DNA of 64,000 nt from Chrysomallon squamiferum (taxonomy: Eukaryota > Mollusca > Gastropoda > Neomphalida > Peltospiridae). Position numbers and translations under genes: made by a program. The stretch lies in contig CM022665.1 of NCBI GenBank assembly GCA_012295275.1, positions 33,777,022 through 33,841,021 of the forward strand, read 5' to 3'. Below the pieces are notes generated by a model. It did not search any database. It saw only the letters and a list, made by a program, of their open reading frames with translations, and was not told the origin of the DNA. Shown here piece by piece: positions 12,690 to 26,500 of the stretch. How positions within the stretch are numbered: the first letter of the stretch is position 1; each line of letters begins with the position of its first letter.

Positions 12690-15600
12690 GTGGAGTAATG
12701 ACAAATATCAGTATTATTTTAAATACATTATTCATTTTTATTTTATTTATTTATGATTTAACATCATGAAATCATGAATAGTTTAAAAACAAATATGACG
12801 AGTAAAGTTTGTAATTATTGTTCTTTAAGTTCATTAAAATAAATAATTTCATAACTCATTATTAATTCAAATATATATATATTCTTTCTTCTTGTAGATC
12901 ATAACCATGAAAAGAATTTAAAGTTTTCAGGCTTTTTTTGTATTATTAGGTCATTTGTCTCAAGAAGGATTCCTCAAATTTTTGATGAGTGAAGAAAATA
13001 ACTTAATTCCTCCGGAAAAACTTGATCTCAGTGAAGACATGACTCAGCCATTGTCTCACTACTTCATCAACTCTTCACATAATACATATCTCACAGGTAA
13101 AAATTCAAAACATTTCACAAATAAAAAAAATATCAATATGTCACAAACATGTCTCACTACTTCAATCAAATCTTCATTAACATATCTCACAGGTTAAAAA
13201 TATCAGTATGTCACAAATGTTTTTTACCACTTCATCAACTCTTCATATAACATCTCACTGATAAAAAAGAAATACACAGATGTGTTTCCTGCTTCATGAA
13301 TTTTTCATATAACAGGTATCTCACAGATAAAAAAATAATATCAACTTTTTACAAACATTTCAATGGTTAACAAAAAACACTTATATATCAGAAACATGTT
13401 TTTATTTTGTCAGCACCTACAATATGTGTACTGTCAGACGTTAATTAAACTATTATTTTAAATGTTTGAACAGTGTCTTACCTATAACAGGACATCAGCA
13501 GAATTGTAATGTTAGGTATTAATTAAACTATGTACTGCCTGTGACAGGACATCAGTAGAGGTATATTGTCAGGTGTTAAATAAATAATGTGTTACCTGTG
13601 ACAGGACATCAGCTGACAGGCAGGTCATCAGTGGAGGTGTATTGTCAGGTGTTACTCAGTGGCTGTCGCTGTGTTGAACTTGACTGTTGGGATGGGAAAG
13701 GTGCTGATGAAGAACCAATCATAACACATGGTTTTACAATGTGCACTGAAATCCCATTTAAAGTAAGTCAAATTAAAATTTATGGATTTAATTTCCACAG
13801 TTAAATTCTTCAAAGGCAAATTATTTATTTTTTAAAATATGCTTCATAATGAGCACTGAAAATATTTTAAAAGTATATTGTTGTTAGAAGATTCTGTTAA
13901 ATTATTATTATTGTTGTAATTTATCTTTAACTGTACATGTGTACTGTAACAGAACTATGGCCCACATCATTCTGTCTAAAGTTTCTTTCTTACAACAGTT
14001 AACTTGTTATAAAACTTAAGTGCTACAAATCATATCTGCTCAGTATGATTTATTAGTTTGTATATATTTTTGGACTGTTTCTTTTAATTCAAATCAATTT
14101 CTTTGACATTTTAAATTATGTATGCATGTTATTATTGTACAAGACTTGTATAATGTTTTAAATATTAATATATGTGGTGTTCTAAAATATTTAATAGTTT
14201 TAAATTGTGTTGTTTTAGGATGTAATAGAAGCCATTGCACTCTGTGCCTTCAAAACATCAGAATACCCGCTAATTTTGTCCTTCGAAAACCATTGCTCGT
14301 AAGTATCTTCTTTTGTTTTTAATATTTAACCACTGCTATTGCCAGAGCACTTTCAAATTTATCATCATGTTAGATGCTGCTATACATTTATTTTATAGAG
14401 GAAAATAAATCATAGGACAGCATATATTAAAACAAAAGCTTATGAATTAGATGGTCAACACTGAAGAAAAGAAAATATAAATACATATACAAATACAAAA
14501 ATATAAACACAGACACATCTAAAACATAAAAACACAAGAATATACATCTATATAAAATATAGTTACTTAAAATTAATTACAGACATTCAGATTAATTATT
14601 TGTACCCTCACATTCACATCTTTCTACTTAGATCATCAATTACAGAGGTGATGGTGTGGCTTTTACATTATCAGTAATTAATTATTAAATTAATCCACTT
14701 CTACCATTACATTTAATTGATTTTATCAAAATTCTTTGGTAAGTAACATCTTGTTTCTTTTCAGACCAAGGCAACAGGCAAAGATGGCCAACTACTGCAA
14801 AGAAATATTAGGAGATATGTTGTTGACCTCCACACTAGAAGATCATCCAGTAAGAAACTATAATTTCCAAATATAAAAATATACTTTTACAATATTTTTT
14901 GTTATGAAAAATTAAAAAGTTTATGTCAGTCTGACCTTCACTCATTTTCTGTATTCAGACAATTAAAAATATTTTCCAAAATGTTTTCTTTGTCATTATT
15001 AAAATTATAGTTTGATACTGATTTTTTATGCCAGTGGTAAAGTTTCACAAAATTATTATTATTATTACTATCATCATTATTACTTTCACTAATATCATAA
15101 TCTTCATTATCATCATCATCATTATTTTTTAAATATTATAAATAACTATACTGTGTATCGAAATGTAGCCTATATTTGATAATATTATAGCTTGAGTGTG
15201 ATGTGCCACTGCCTAGTCCTGAACAGCTGAAAAAAAAGATATTAGTGAAGAACAAGAAACAGCATGTTCACCACAGACGTATGTATTGACATGTTGACAT
15301 ATAAGTTACCTCAGTGTACATTAAATATCATTCAGCACTCAGAATAAAAATTAGAAATCAAAGTGTGTATGTTTAAAAATACAAATATGCAAAAATGTTA
15401 TAAAAATAATTAATAATTACAGAAATTTAGTTTAAAATATATAACAGATTTTATATTTTGATACCTTTGGTTTAATTTTAATGAAAGTGTAAAATTATTT
15501 ACTGTGTTAGTAGTATTTTAGAAATTGTTATTGTTGTTAGTTTTTTAATTCTTTACTTTATTCTAAACCAAACTATAAATTATAATATTTCAAATGTTAA

Positions 15601-18600
15601 TTTTTTAAAGTGAGAGTTTTGACACAGCTGTTAGTCATAAATAAAAACATACTGTAAAATAATCACTTCACTTATATTGATGTTCTCTGTTCAGGTCACC
15701 ATCAGCCAAAACAAGGCACTCCAAGTAAGAGTTCTACAAAAGAGCAAAAACAAAAGATCTCAAACACAGAAAGTGAGGACAATTCTGATAAGCCTGTTAA
15801 TGCAACAGAAGGGGGAATAATCCAGGAAAAGTCCTGTTGTTCAGCTCCAAGCTCTCCAGAGAAGAATGTGGAGAAAGGTCCAGTGTCCAGTGATGGCGAG
15901 AAGAGTGACAGTGTGAAACCAGTCAGTGGTGAGGAAGAGCTGATGAATGAGAGTGAATCAGAATCAAGTGACGATGAAGATGATGTTGCCCTTGACATCA
16001 TGACAGAAGAAGAGAAGTACCGACGACAGCGAGAGAAGAGAGAAAGGGTAGGGAAAACCTTCTTTAAATCTGTAAAGTTAAAGTGTACTATGAGTAAATG
16101 GCCTGATAAAACACTGTACTTCCAAGTTATTATGTTATTGTTTTGGGTGATGCATAATCAATCATTCACAACAACCCTTGTCAATAAAATAATATTGTTA
16201 TGATATGTTTTAATGCTTCTATTTTAAGTTCTGATATCGTGATAGACTGAACAAGGTATATTTTTTAACAAAACTAAAGAAGCTTTAGCTCAGATTTCCT
16301 AAAAGGGAGACAAAGTGGAAGCTTATTAAACAATAGTTTTATACATATTTTTTTATACCTGGTTACATTTTAAAATATCCTCTAGTTAAAACATAACTAT
16401 CTGTGAACTACATTACATAAAAATAATATATTCTGAATACATGGTAAAGTTTTATAGTATGCTATAGCTAAAATATAACAGTATATAGATAATGCATTTT
16501 TTATAATATATATAATATTTTGTTTTTTTTTAAATACAGGGTACTGCTGGGAAAGAGGCAGAGGCAGCCAGTGAGATGTCAGAACTTGTCAACTATATCA
16601 TGCCTGTTCATTTCCATTCATTTGAGGTTGCAGAAAGTAAGTATATTTTATATAGTCAATGTTAATAACATGTTGAAATGTTTAATTCTTGATTATATGT
16701 TACAGAGGATTTCATGATTTATTGAACATTTACTAAAATAGTTGTATGAGGAGTTTTATTTTGGCGTGAGGAAATCTTTTCTTTCTTCTTTTTGTTAATT
16801 TTTGTTGGTTTTAAATTCACTTACTTAATTATTAATTTTTTTACTTATTTACCTATTTATTTATTTATTTTGATATATAGTTTACTATTCAGAAGTTTTT
16901 AATATTTATAAGATGGATTGTTGTTCAGTTTTTAGTTGTTGTTCAGGCGGGGATCTGTCGGAGTTTTTTTGTTTGGTTGGGTTTTTTGTTTTCATTTTTG
17001 TGGTGGGGGGTTACTTTTTATTTTATGTCTCGGGTTTCTGATTTTTATCAACATTTTTTTTTTCATTGTTAAATAATAATAATTGTACGAACATTTTGAC
17101 ACCTGAATTTTATTTTGAGAAACAAAATATTTAATAGTAAATCTCAACAAAAAAACAAATGCTTATGCTCTTTTCATGATGAATCTTCTGTGTTTTCAGA
17201 GAGAAGACGATTTTATGAAATTTCATCTTTTGTGGAAACACAGGGTACAGCTTTGTTGAAAGAATTTCCTGTTGAATTTGTCAAGTATCCTTTTCATAAA
17301 CAGAATTTTGAAATTTCATTTTATTCAAAAACAAGGTCCACTGTGCAAATTCAACATGCCTTCCCTGACAAATAATATTTTTTGATCATGTATTTATAAA
17401 AAATATATTGAAAATAAGAAAATTTAATAATAATAATAACAATAATATAATTTATAAAAAAAAATTCAGCAGACTGAATATAGATTGGTTATTATTTATT
17501 TATTTATTTATGAATATTTGTGTGTTTATTCTTGTTCTTTTGTGGATAGGTGAGTTGGTTTCTTTCTTTTTTATCTTTTTTTTTTGTTTGATAAAGTTTT
17601 TTTTGTGTTTACTTTCTTCTTTGTTGTACTTAACTGTTTTCAGTTATAATAAATACCAGCTCAGCAGAATTTACCCACGTGGAACCAGAGTTGACTCCAG
17701 TAATTTCATGCCCCAGGTATTTTTATATTTATTGTATTTAGTACCTGGGTTATAATTTCTTGTTTATATATTTATTGACATTGCATTTATACTGTTGTGG
17801 ATTATGTATTGATTGAAGAAATACTTACTGTAAAACTAATATCCATTTGTTCCTTGAGTTATTATTGCTAGTTTATTTTATGATAATTGTATTTATTTAA
17901 TGTTTGGAAAAGTAACTAAGTCAAATACTGTCAATGTTTCAGGTGTTTTGGAATGCAGGGTGTCAGTTGGTGGCTCTCAATTTTCAGACTCTGGGTAAGC
18001 AGTTAAAGTTGATAAAGTATTATTTATGCTGGTATTAGCTATGAACATAATATATATATATATGTAATACACTGGTTGTACAATCATGTTGCACCTAATT
18101 TCATTATTTTTTTATTTATTTATTCAATATTACTTATATTGCCATACTTTAATATTAACAAAAATTATTATCCTGTGACAAATTAAAAAAAATCATTTGC
18201 AAAGTTAATAAAATTTATTTAGATAATTTGTTGATTGCACAAAAGTATACTTTACATCTTTAACTGATGTATTAACAAATAAAATTAAAGTATTAGCGTC
18301 TGAATCGGGTACATTTATCTAACAATAATATATTAATTTTTTTTTAATTCTTAACATCCAGCAACACAGATTAGATCCAGTTTTTATAATTTCTCATTCT
18401 TTTTGAGAAATTTCTTTGTCATTGGATTTTTATTTACCTATCTGTTGTTGTTGTCTCTAGATCTTGCAATGCAAATTAACTTGGGTATCTTTGAGTACAA
18501 CAAGAGATGTGGGTACATTTTGAAACCCGATTTTATGAGACGCAGTGATCGACGTTTTGACCCATTTGCTGAGTCTACTGTAGATGGGATTGTAGCAGGA

Positions 18601-19800
18601 ACAGTGTCTGTTCGGGTGAGCATTTGTCACAAAATTGTCATTTCTGTAATTGATTTGTTGCTGTATTCAAAATGTAACATAAAAACTTTACAATATTTTC
18701 TTTTTAATTAGAGAATGTTTCACATATTAAAATGGATCTGTGATTGCTGTTTTAATTCTACATTATATTACAAATAATCAAAATATCAACCTCTGTTTCA
18801 GTTTTGAAAACATTAATTCATTTTATCTTTAAAGAACTAATAAATAATTTATTTCCATATTGTTACAAAACAATGTATAAAAGAAAAGATTTTTAAAAAT
18901 GTATATTATTTTAGTTTAGATATAAAAATTATGTAAAATACTTTTACCCCCACACCACACATATATCATTGTTTTAATATATAGTAAATAAATGTAAATA
19001 TTTTCTTAACTTCAGGTTATTTCCGCTCAGTTTCTCACAGATAAAAAGATTGGTACATACGTAGAAGTTGACATGTATGGTTTGCCAACTGACACATTCA
19101 GAAAGAAGTTCAGAACAAAAACCATTCCAGCTAATGGAATCAACCCAGTGTATGATGAAGAGGCTTTTGTGTTTAAAAAGGTAAATTTTTAAATTTGTTT
19201 TTAGAATCTTATTTGTTGATGACTCTTTGAGAAAAAAAAAAGTACAAGTGATAATACTGGAAAAGTATGCACAGTGTTTAAAATGTTAACATGAAGCCCA
19301 TATCTGTGAAAACCAGAATCTCAGTCCATGGTATGAGATCTCCCCCCCCAAAAATATCCTTCAAAATGTCATTGTTGGTGATCATATACATAGCATATCT
19401 GAGCTATCTATGGAAACTGCATTTTAAAGATACTTGTGCAGTGGAAAAATTACTTGAGCTGTCTAGGAAGACTACAGGCTAAAAAGTAAATGACTGTTTC
19501 CAAATGAAAATTAACATGATTTAATATGGTGATTAACTAAAAGTTTTTAGTTTTGTTTATGGTCAGGTTATTAGGAATGTATTTTAGTGAAATTATATAA
19601 AATTTAAGATTAAATTTATTGTTAAATGTTTGTTGATAAGTGAAAGAGTTGAGTATGCATGCACACATCATACACCATCTAAGTATGCACATATCAGTGC
19701 ACAAATAAATACATATATCCCAGCTTTTTAAAAATAATATTTAAAAATATTAGCAAATATTCAGCTGATTTGAATAATTATAAATGTGTGTGTGTTTGTA

Positions 19801-19891
<91 letters not shown>

Positions 19892-19922
19892 GTGTGTATG
19901 TGTACATGTATATATATACATA

Positions 19923-19997
<75 letters not shown>

Positions 19998-20523
19998 ATA
20001 TATATATATATATGTATATATATACATGTACACATACACACATATATACATACATACGTACATATATATGTATATATACACATGTATAAACACGTATATA
20101 TGTGTGGGCATATAAATATATATTTATGTTGGTATGAACATTATATATATATATGTAATACACTGGTTGTACATTCATGTTGCACCTAATTACATTATTT
20201 TTTTATTTATTTATTCAATATTACTTATATTGCCATACTTTAATATTAACAAAAATTATTATCCTGTCACAAATTAAAAAAAAATCATTTGCAAAGTTAA
20301 TAAAATTTATTTAGATAATTTGTTGATTGCACAAAAGTATACTTTACATCTTTAATTGATGTATTAACAAATAAAATTAAAGTATTAGCGTCTGAATCGG
20401 GTACATTTATCTAACAATAATATATTAATTTTTTTTTAATTCTTAACATCCAGCAACTTGGGTATCTTTGAATACAAACAACAACATGTATATATGTGTG
20501 TGTGTATATATATGTGTGTGTGT

Positions 20524-20568
<45 letters not shown>

Positions 20569-23500
20569 GTTTTTATGTGTATATGTATATATGTATATTT
20601 TGTGTGTGTGTGTGTACGTTTATATATATATATTATTAGTCAGATCATTTGATTTTGTTTTTATAAATAATGAGTTATGGTCTGTACATGGATTATTTGT
20701 TGTGTTCAGATTGTGTTGCCCAATCTAGCCACTCTGAGAATAGGTGTGTTTGAAGAAACTGGTAAACTCATTGGTCATAGAGTGTTACCTGTGGAAGGGT
20801 TGAGACCAGGTTTGTACTTTTAAACATTTATAAAAAAAATTAATTATAAATTCAAAATTCTTACAACATTTTGTTTCGTTTTATTGTTGTTGGTGTTTTT
20901 TTGGTGCTTTTTTTATATTAACAAGTAATATTAATAACTAAAAAAAAAATTACAAGAAAGAAAAAAGTAAAAGAAAAAGAACTAAGTTTTAAGTCCATTT
21001 TTCAATAGCATTTTAATAATTTGATCAGTGAGAAAAGAATTATATAGATAAAATTAGCATAAATATCTGTCTGAAAATGATTTTGTTATTAAAAGGTTAT
21101 TTTGCCATTCCAACAATGAATCGTTATTTATCAATATTTATATCAGTGCTTTTTATCTTTTTTCTTTTAACTATAACTTTTTTCAGTAGATTGTGTGTAC
21201 ATACGTAAGCAATGCCTTTACTTAATTTTATATTATCTTCAAAATAGTATATGTATATGTATATATTTTTCAGGATATCGACACATACCACTACGCAATG
21301 AGAACAACCAACCACTGTTACTTCCCACTCTATTTGTTCACATAGTTGTTAATGACTATGTTTCTGATATACACCAAGGTTTGTTCAGTTCTCTCATTTA
21401 TTTATTTTTATTATAATGACTCTCTCTCTCTAATAATTCATTTCATATATCTGTTTTTCACTCTGACCTTTTCAATCTATTGGTCACTAATTATCTTTTT
21501 CTGGTTTTTTTCTATAACCTCTTATCTATTTTTTCCCAACAGTCACTATGACTTGTTAAAATCCAGCAACTGTGGCATTTCAGAAAAGAGCTTTTCATAC
21601 AAATATCTGGTTTGCTAATAGTTCTCCAGAGCTGGCATTGTTTATTCACACTAATAGACAAATATGCTCCCTATATATCCATATACAGGCAATAAATATA
21701 TATTTATAGTCAATTTTTTTTTTTGAAAATCTTTAAATCTTGGTATATATATATATACAGTATACCCTCACCTATTCGCGGTTCCCCATTCGCGGCCCCG
21801 CATATTCGCGGGTTAGGCTCTTAACCCTATCGCATAGTATGCTGGTATACCAGGCGAGCGTCATAACGTCATAAAAACAAATGCTCAGTAAACCGGGTTT
21901 TTGTAGGTCATAGAGACTTAAGTGCCTGAAGAGTAGGAATAATTACCTAAAGTGCTGTAAAGCAGCAGCTAAGCTGTGCCATACTGTACATTAGTGTTAT
22001 CATCATCATCGTATGGCACTGCAAATTTCATCATCATTTTATTATCATTCATTATTGGTGACAGCACAAACAATATCAAATTTTTTCAATTATTATTGCA
22101 ATACAGTACGTATTTTTTTATAAATGCATACACTGTATGTACAGTGCATATTTTTTGTGACCGTGTATTAATAATGTTTTTAATTGCATATTATTACTGA
22201 ATTGTATTATTATTACCTGAACTGTGCGTACTGTATTTATCTGTCTGTTTGCCTTTAAATTTGTTCCACTAATACATATGTTGTACGCATAGAAAATGAC
22301 TTTACGGTACAGTAATACAGTATGGGTAACTATGCTATGCGGTGTTACTGTCCTCCTGCACTTACGTTTCTTTCTGATTAAAATATTGTTTCAGTACAAA
22401 ATTAAAATGTGTTTACATTATCATTACTACATTAGTGAAATACATAACTGCATGCAATATTACTACATTATTACTGTATTAATGAGTAAGAGTGTCTTTA
22501 GAAAGTGTTTGGGAAGCATTTAGTACCGTATATAATCTCATAATAGACGTTTTAAAACTGCATCCAATATTCGCGGTTTTTCGCTATTCGTGGGGGGGTA
22601 AAGAACGTAACCCCCGCGAATAGCGAGGGAATACTGTATATTTTTTTTTTTTTTTTTTTTTTTTTTCCAAAATACACAGATTTTCTTTAAAAAATCATAT
22701 TTTATATTTTGTACTTTGAACTGTGATTTTATTTTTTCATTTAGAATTTGCAAAGGCTTTGGAAAACCCAACAGCTTGGTTATCTGCCCAGGAAAAGCAT
22801 GCACAACAGATCGCCGTACTGGTTGAGGATTTTGAAGTCGATGTAAGAAATTATAAAATAATCAGCTATTTCTATTAAGCGGTCATCACATCAAGGCACA
22901 CAGTTTGTGGCTTTCTGCACCCTTTTATCAAATATGCCATCTTCTCTGATTTTATTTTACAAAATTAATGAATGATCAGCAAAAAGATTTTAATTTTTAC
23001 TTTTTTTATTTGCTTAACTGCTTTTTTACATTATATAATTTTTTTTTTTTTTTAAAGTTTTGTTATGGTTAGAAGTAGTAAACATAAACTGCACGTTTTT
23101 ATTCCATGTTTATTGAATTCATTACTCTTATTTAATTAAACTGTTACAGTATGAGAATTAAAATAATGAGTTTTACACAAAGAGCATCTAGAAGAATGCC
23201 ATATCATGGATATTATGTACTTAAAAAAAAAAAAAAATCGTAATGTACAGCAGTAATCTGTTTGCCATGGATTATATTCAGATGTAAAAAATTAAATAAA
23301 TTATTATTATTATTCCATTGTTGGAAATATATCAAAAGGAAATGAACAATGCTATTAACACTATTTTTCCATAGAAATTTGTTTGCTGTTTGCTATGGTC
23401 ATTTTGTAAATTCATGGGCTATATTAATACATATTGTAATTTGCTGAGATTATATATATCAATATTTAAACAGCTTCTTTAAATTACAAAGGTAGTATAA

Positions 23501-26500
23501 CATAATTCTAAAGTTTAGGGTTTCTATAAATATATAGTGTTATAATTAGAGTTTCTGTGAATGTAATGGTTTACTCTTCTGCTGTATGACTGTGAATATT
23601 TTACATTTACAAGGAGAGACCAGTACAAGAAAACCCGGCTCAGAACATAATGGTACATAGTGCTCTTTGTAATCTTGTTTGTTGTTCAGTCCTATCCTTT
23701 ATTGATTTTTGATTTGAGTACATTTATGTAGGTTTATAAATTACAAATTTATAATGCCCCTTTTGATATTTAAATTTGAACATACACACTCAGTAACAGA
23801 CACCTACAAATTCTGTATAAAATACACTGTGTACATACAAACATACATAATTTCCATGCACCAAGACATACCCACAAACACAAACACATATATTAAACAG
23901 AAATTAACAAAATTAAATAAATATAATTATTTTTAAAATTTATCTGTGGTATAGATCTAGTCCACTCCAAAGATATTCCGTCAACAATGAATCGCAAAAT
24001 ATCTATTTTCATATTTGTGTATGTGTATGTGCATATATGTATGTGGGTGTATGTGATAAATATAAATACATTTCATTCCATTTATTTTGTGCAGTAAAAA
24101 AAGAGTTAAGTTTGTATGTTCATCTGTATTTAATTTGTGTTCATGGATATGTCATAACAGACAGCACCTTTACTTATTCATTTTGTGTAAAGTAAATAAC
24201 ATACAATTGTTTCGCATTGTGTTTGTGGTTTTGTGTTATTTTTATTTTTATATCTTTTTTGAAATCTGTTTTACAGCAAAGTATCTGCATTGTCTTTTTA
24301 ATTACCCATCTTTCTTTGTTTTCTTTTTTGTAGTTATTTACTTTCTGAATCATCATCCATTATTTACATCCTCGTCTATTATGTACTCATAAACATTTCA
24401 TTATAATACAAACACAAATATCCACATTTGCACACTTGCACACATATACAGGTGTCAAAGCCTTTATCTGGCAAGATTTCTAGATACACATTAGTCCTGA
24501 CTTAAAAATAATGATTGCAACTATATTTAACAGACACAAATTAATATTTCTAAAGCAGTACCTCTTTGATCTTTACTAATTCATTTTAAATTCTTAAAAG
24601 TTTGTATAGAATATGTTTTTCACTATTAAGTTGCATTTCTACTAGTCTTTTAGACATGATAAAAACAAAAATGAGAGAAAAACCTGTAAACAGCCAGTTT
24701 CATTTGATCTGGCATCACAGAAACTAAAATAAAGTGTACCTATGTCAAAAGTAGCCAGCCAGTAAGCTGGATAAATGGTTTGGTATCTGTAAACATCTAC
24801 ATGAACTCATGAACAAAGAGACAAACATATTTACAATATCTTCATTATTTTCATTATTTCCATTATTTTTATTTCTTTTTTTTTAATTTGTTTAGGATGA
24901 GTTAGCTAATGTAAGTGATTACTTATGTCAGGAGTTTGTTTTCTAATTTGCATGAATTGTTTAAAAAATGAAATTTTTAACATTTTCTTATATATAATTA
25001 TTATTAATATATTTGTATGATAACGAACTGTTAGGTTTTAATGTCACCAAGTTGTGTTTGAATTATGCAATTCCACTGTTATGATGGTTAACATTCTAAC
25101 TGAGCATGATTGTTGTATATTAATTTAAGCTGTTTGAAGTTCAATTTGGATAACACTTTACTACGAAAATTCAAATATGTATATTATTAGTGAAAATCTA
25201 AAATTAAATTTATTTTCTTCTTTTTTTTTTCTTCTTTTTTCTTTTCTTTTACTTTATTTATATTTGTTTTTACAATGGATTTTATTTTTGTAGCATTTCA
25301 TTCCATATATATTTTTATCTTTATATTTATTTATTTATTTATTTATTTATTGTTATAAATTTAGAAAACCTTTCTTTCAATATATTATAAAATATTATAG
25401 ATGTTACCAATAAGATTTATTTTTAAAGAACCAATTTTAAAGTATTTCTGCAGTGACAAATAACAGCAAATTCTGAGCATAAATCACAGCACAAAACTGA
25501 TTTTAAAATAATACAAAATATCACAAATTATTATATTGTTTTCTTTGCCCCTATTTACAACATCAAAAAAATTAAATTGTTTTAATTAACATTGTTCATT
25601 ATTTTCAGCATTTAAGTAGGAGTTGGACCTTAATAATTCATTGCTTTAGCCTGTATCTTGAAAACTATTTCAGTATAACATTTTTTATTCAGTTTTATAT
25701 CTCAAAACTTGATTGAATTTCCATTAAATTGAAAACTATTTCAACAGAACAGATTTTACTGTTGTCATTGTCTCACTCTTATTCCTTAATAGTTTATTTA
25801 ATGCCCCTTAAATTGAAACTGTTTCAAATTTATTTTTTATCTTCCTCCTCTTCTTATTTTTCATGTGTTGAACTACCCTTTAAATTGAAAACTATTTCAG
25901 TCCAACAATTTTATTTTATTTTTTTTGTTTTGCCTTTTTATATTTATATACTGAATTACCCTTTAAACAGAAAACTATTCCAGTATTTAACAGTTATTTT
26001 TCTAAATAGTCTGTTGAATTGAAATGGAAAACTGTTATTATGCAAACAGTGCATGGTTGTTTGTTGATACAGAGAATGTTAAATAGAGACTGTTGTGTGG
26101 ACATGTTTGTACACTGTTTTCAAAATGTCACTTGTTAATTCATATTGTAATACTTAGAGAAATAAACACAATATACACATTATTTTATGTACTAATGACT
26201 TAAAAAGGTTTAAACAAATTTAAATTAAATACATTTTTAGTGATTAGTAAAGTAATTAAATTAATGGATAAAATTCTACCTTAATATTAATTGTTTTGTT
26301 CATTAATTAAAGTTATTTATGTTGTCTGAAATTACAAAGTATTTCAAAAAAGAATTTACATTTATACTGATGAAAGTATTTTAAGTGCTGATAATTAACA
26401 GCATTTGTTCTTCTATCTAAAACAAAAATAAATCATTAAAAAAGATATTATATCTAGGAATAATTAAATTTTCATAGTGCATTATCATTCATTTTGTTTC

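Noticed and set aside
15702-16001. 99-codon frame on the minus strand
   Set aside because: Serine-rich shadow of the acidic PLC-beta linker exon.
19750-20189. Several 100-140 codon open frames on both strands
   Set aside because: They are Tyr-Ile, Tyr-Val-Cys or Thr-His runs produced by TA/TACA repeats.
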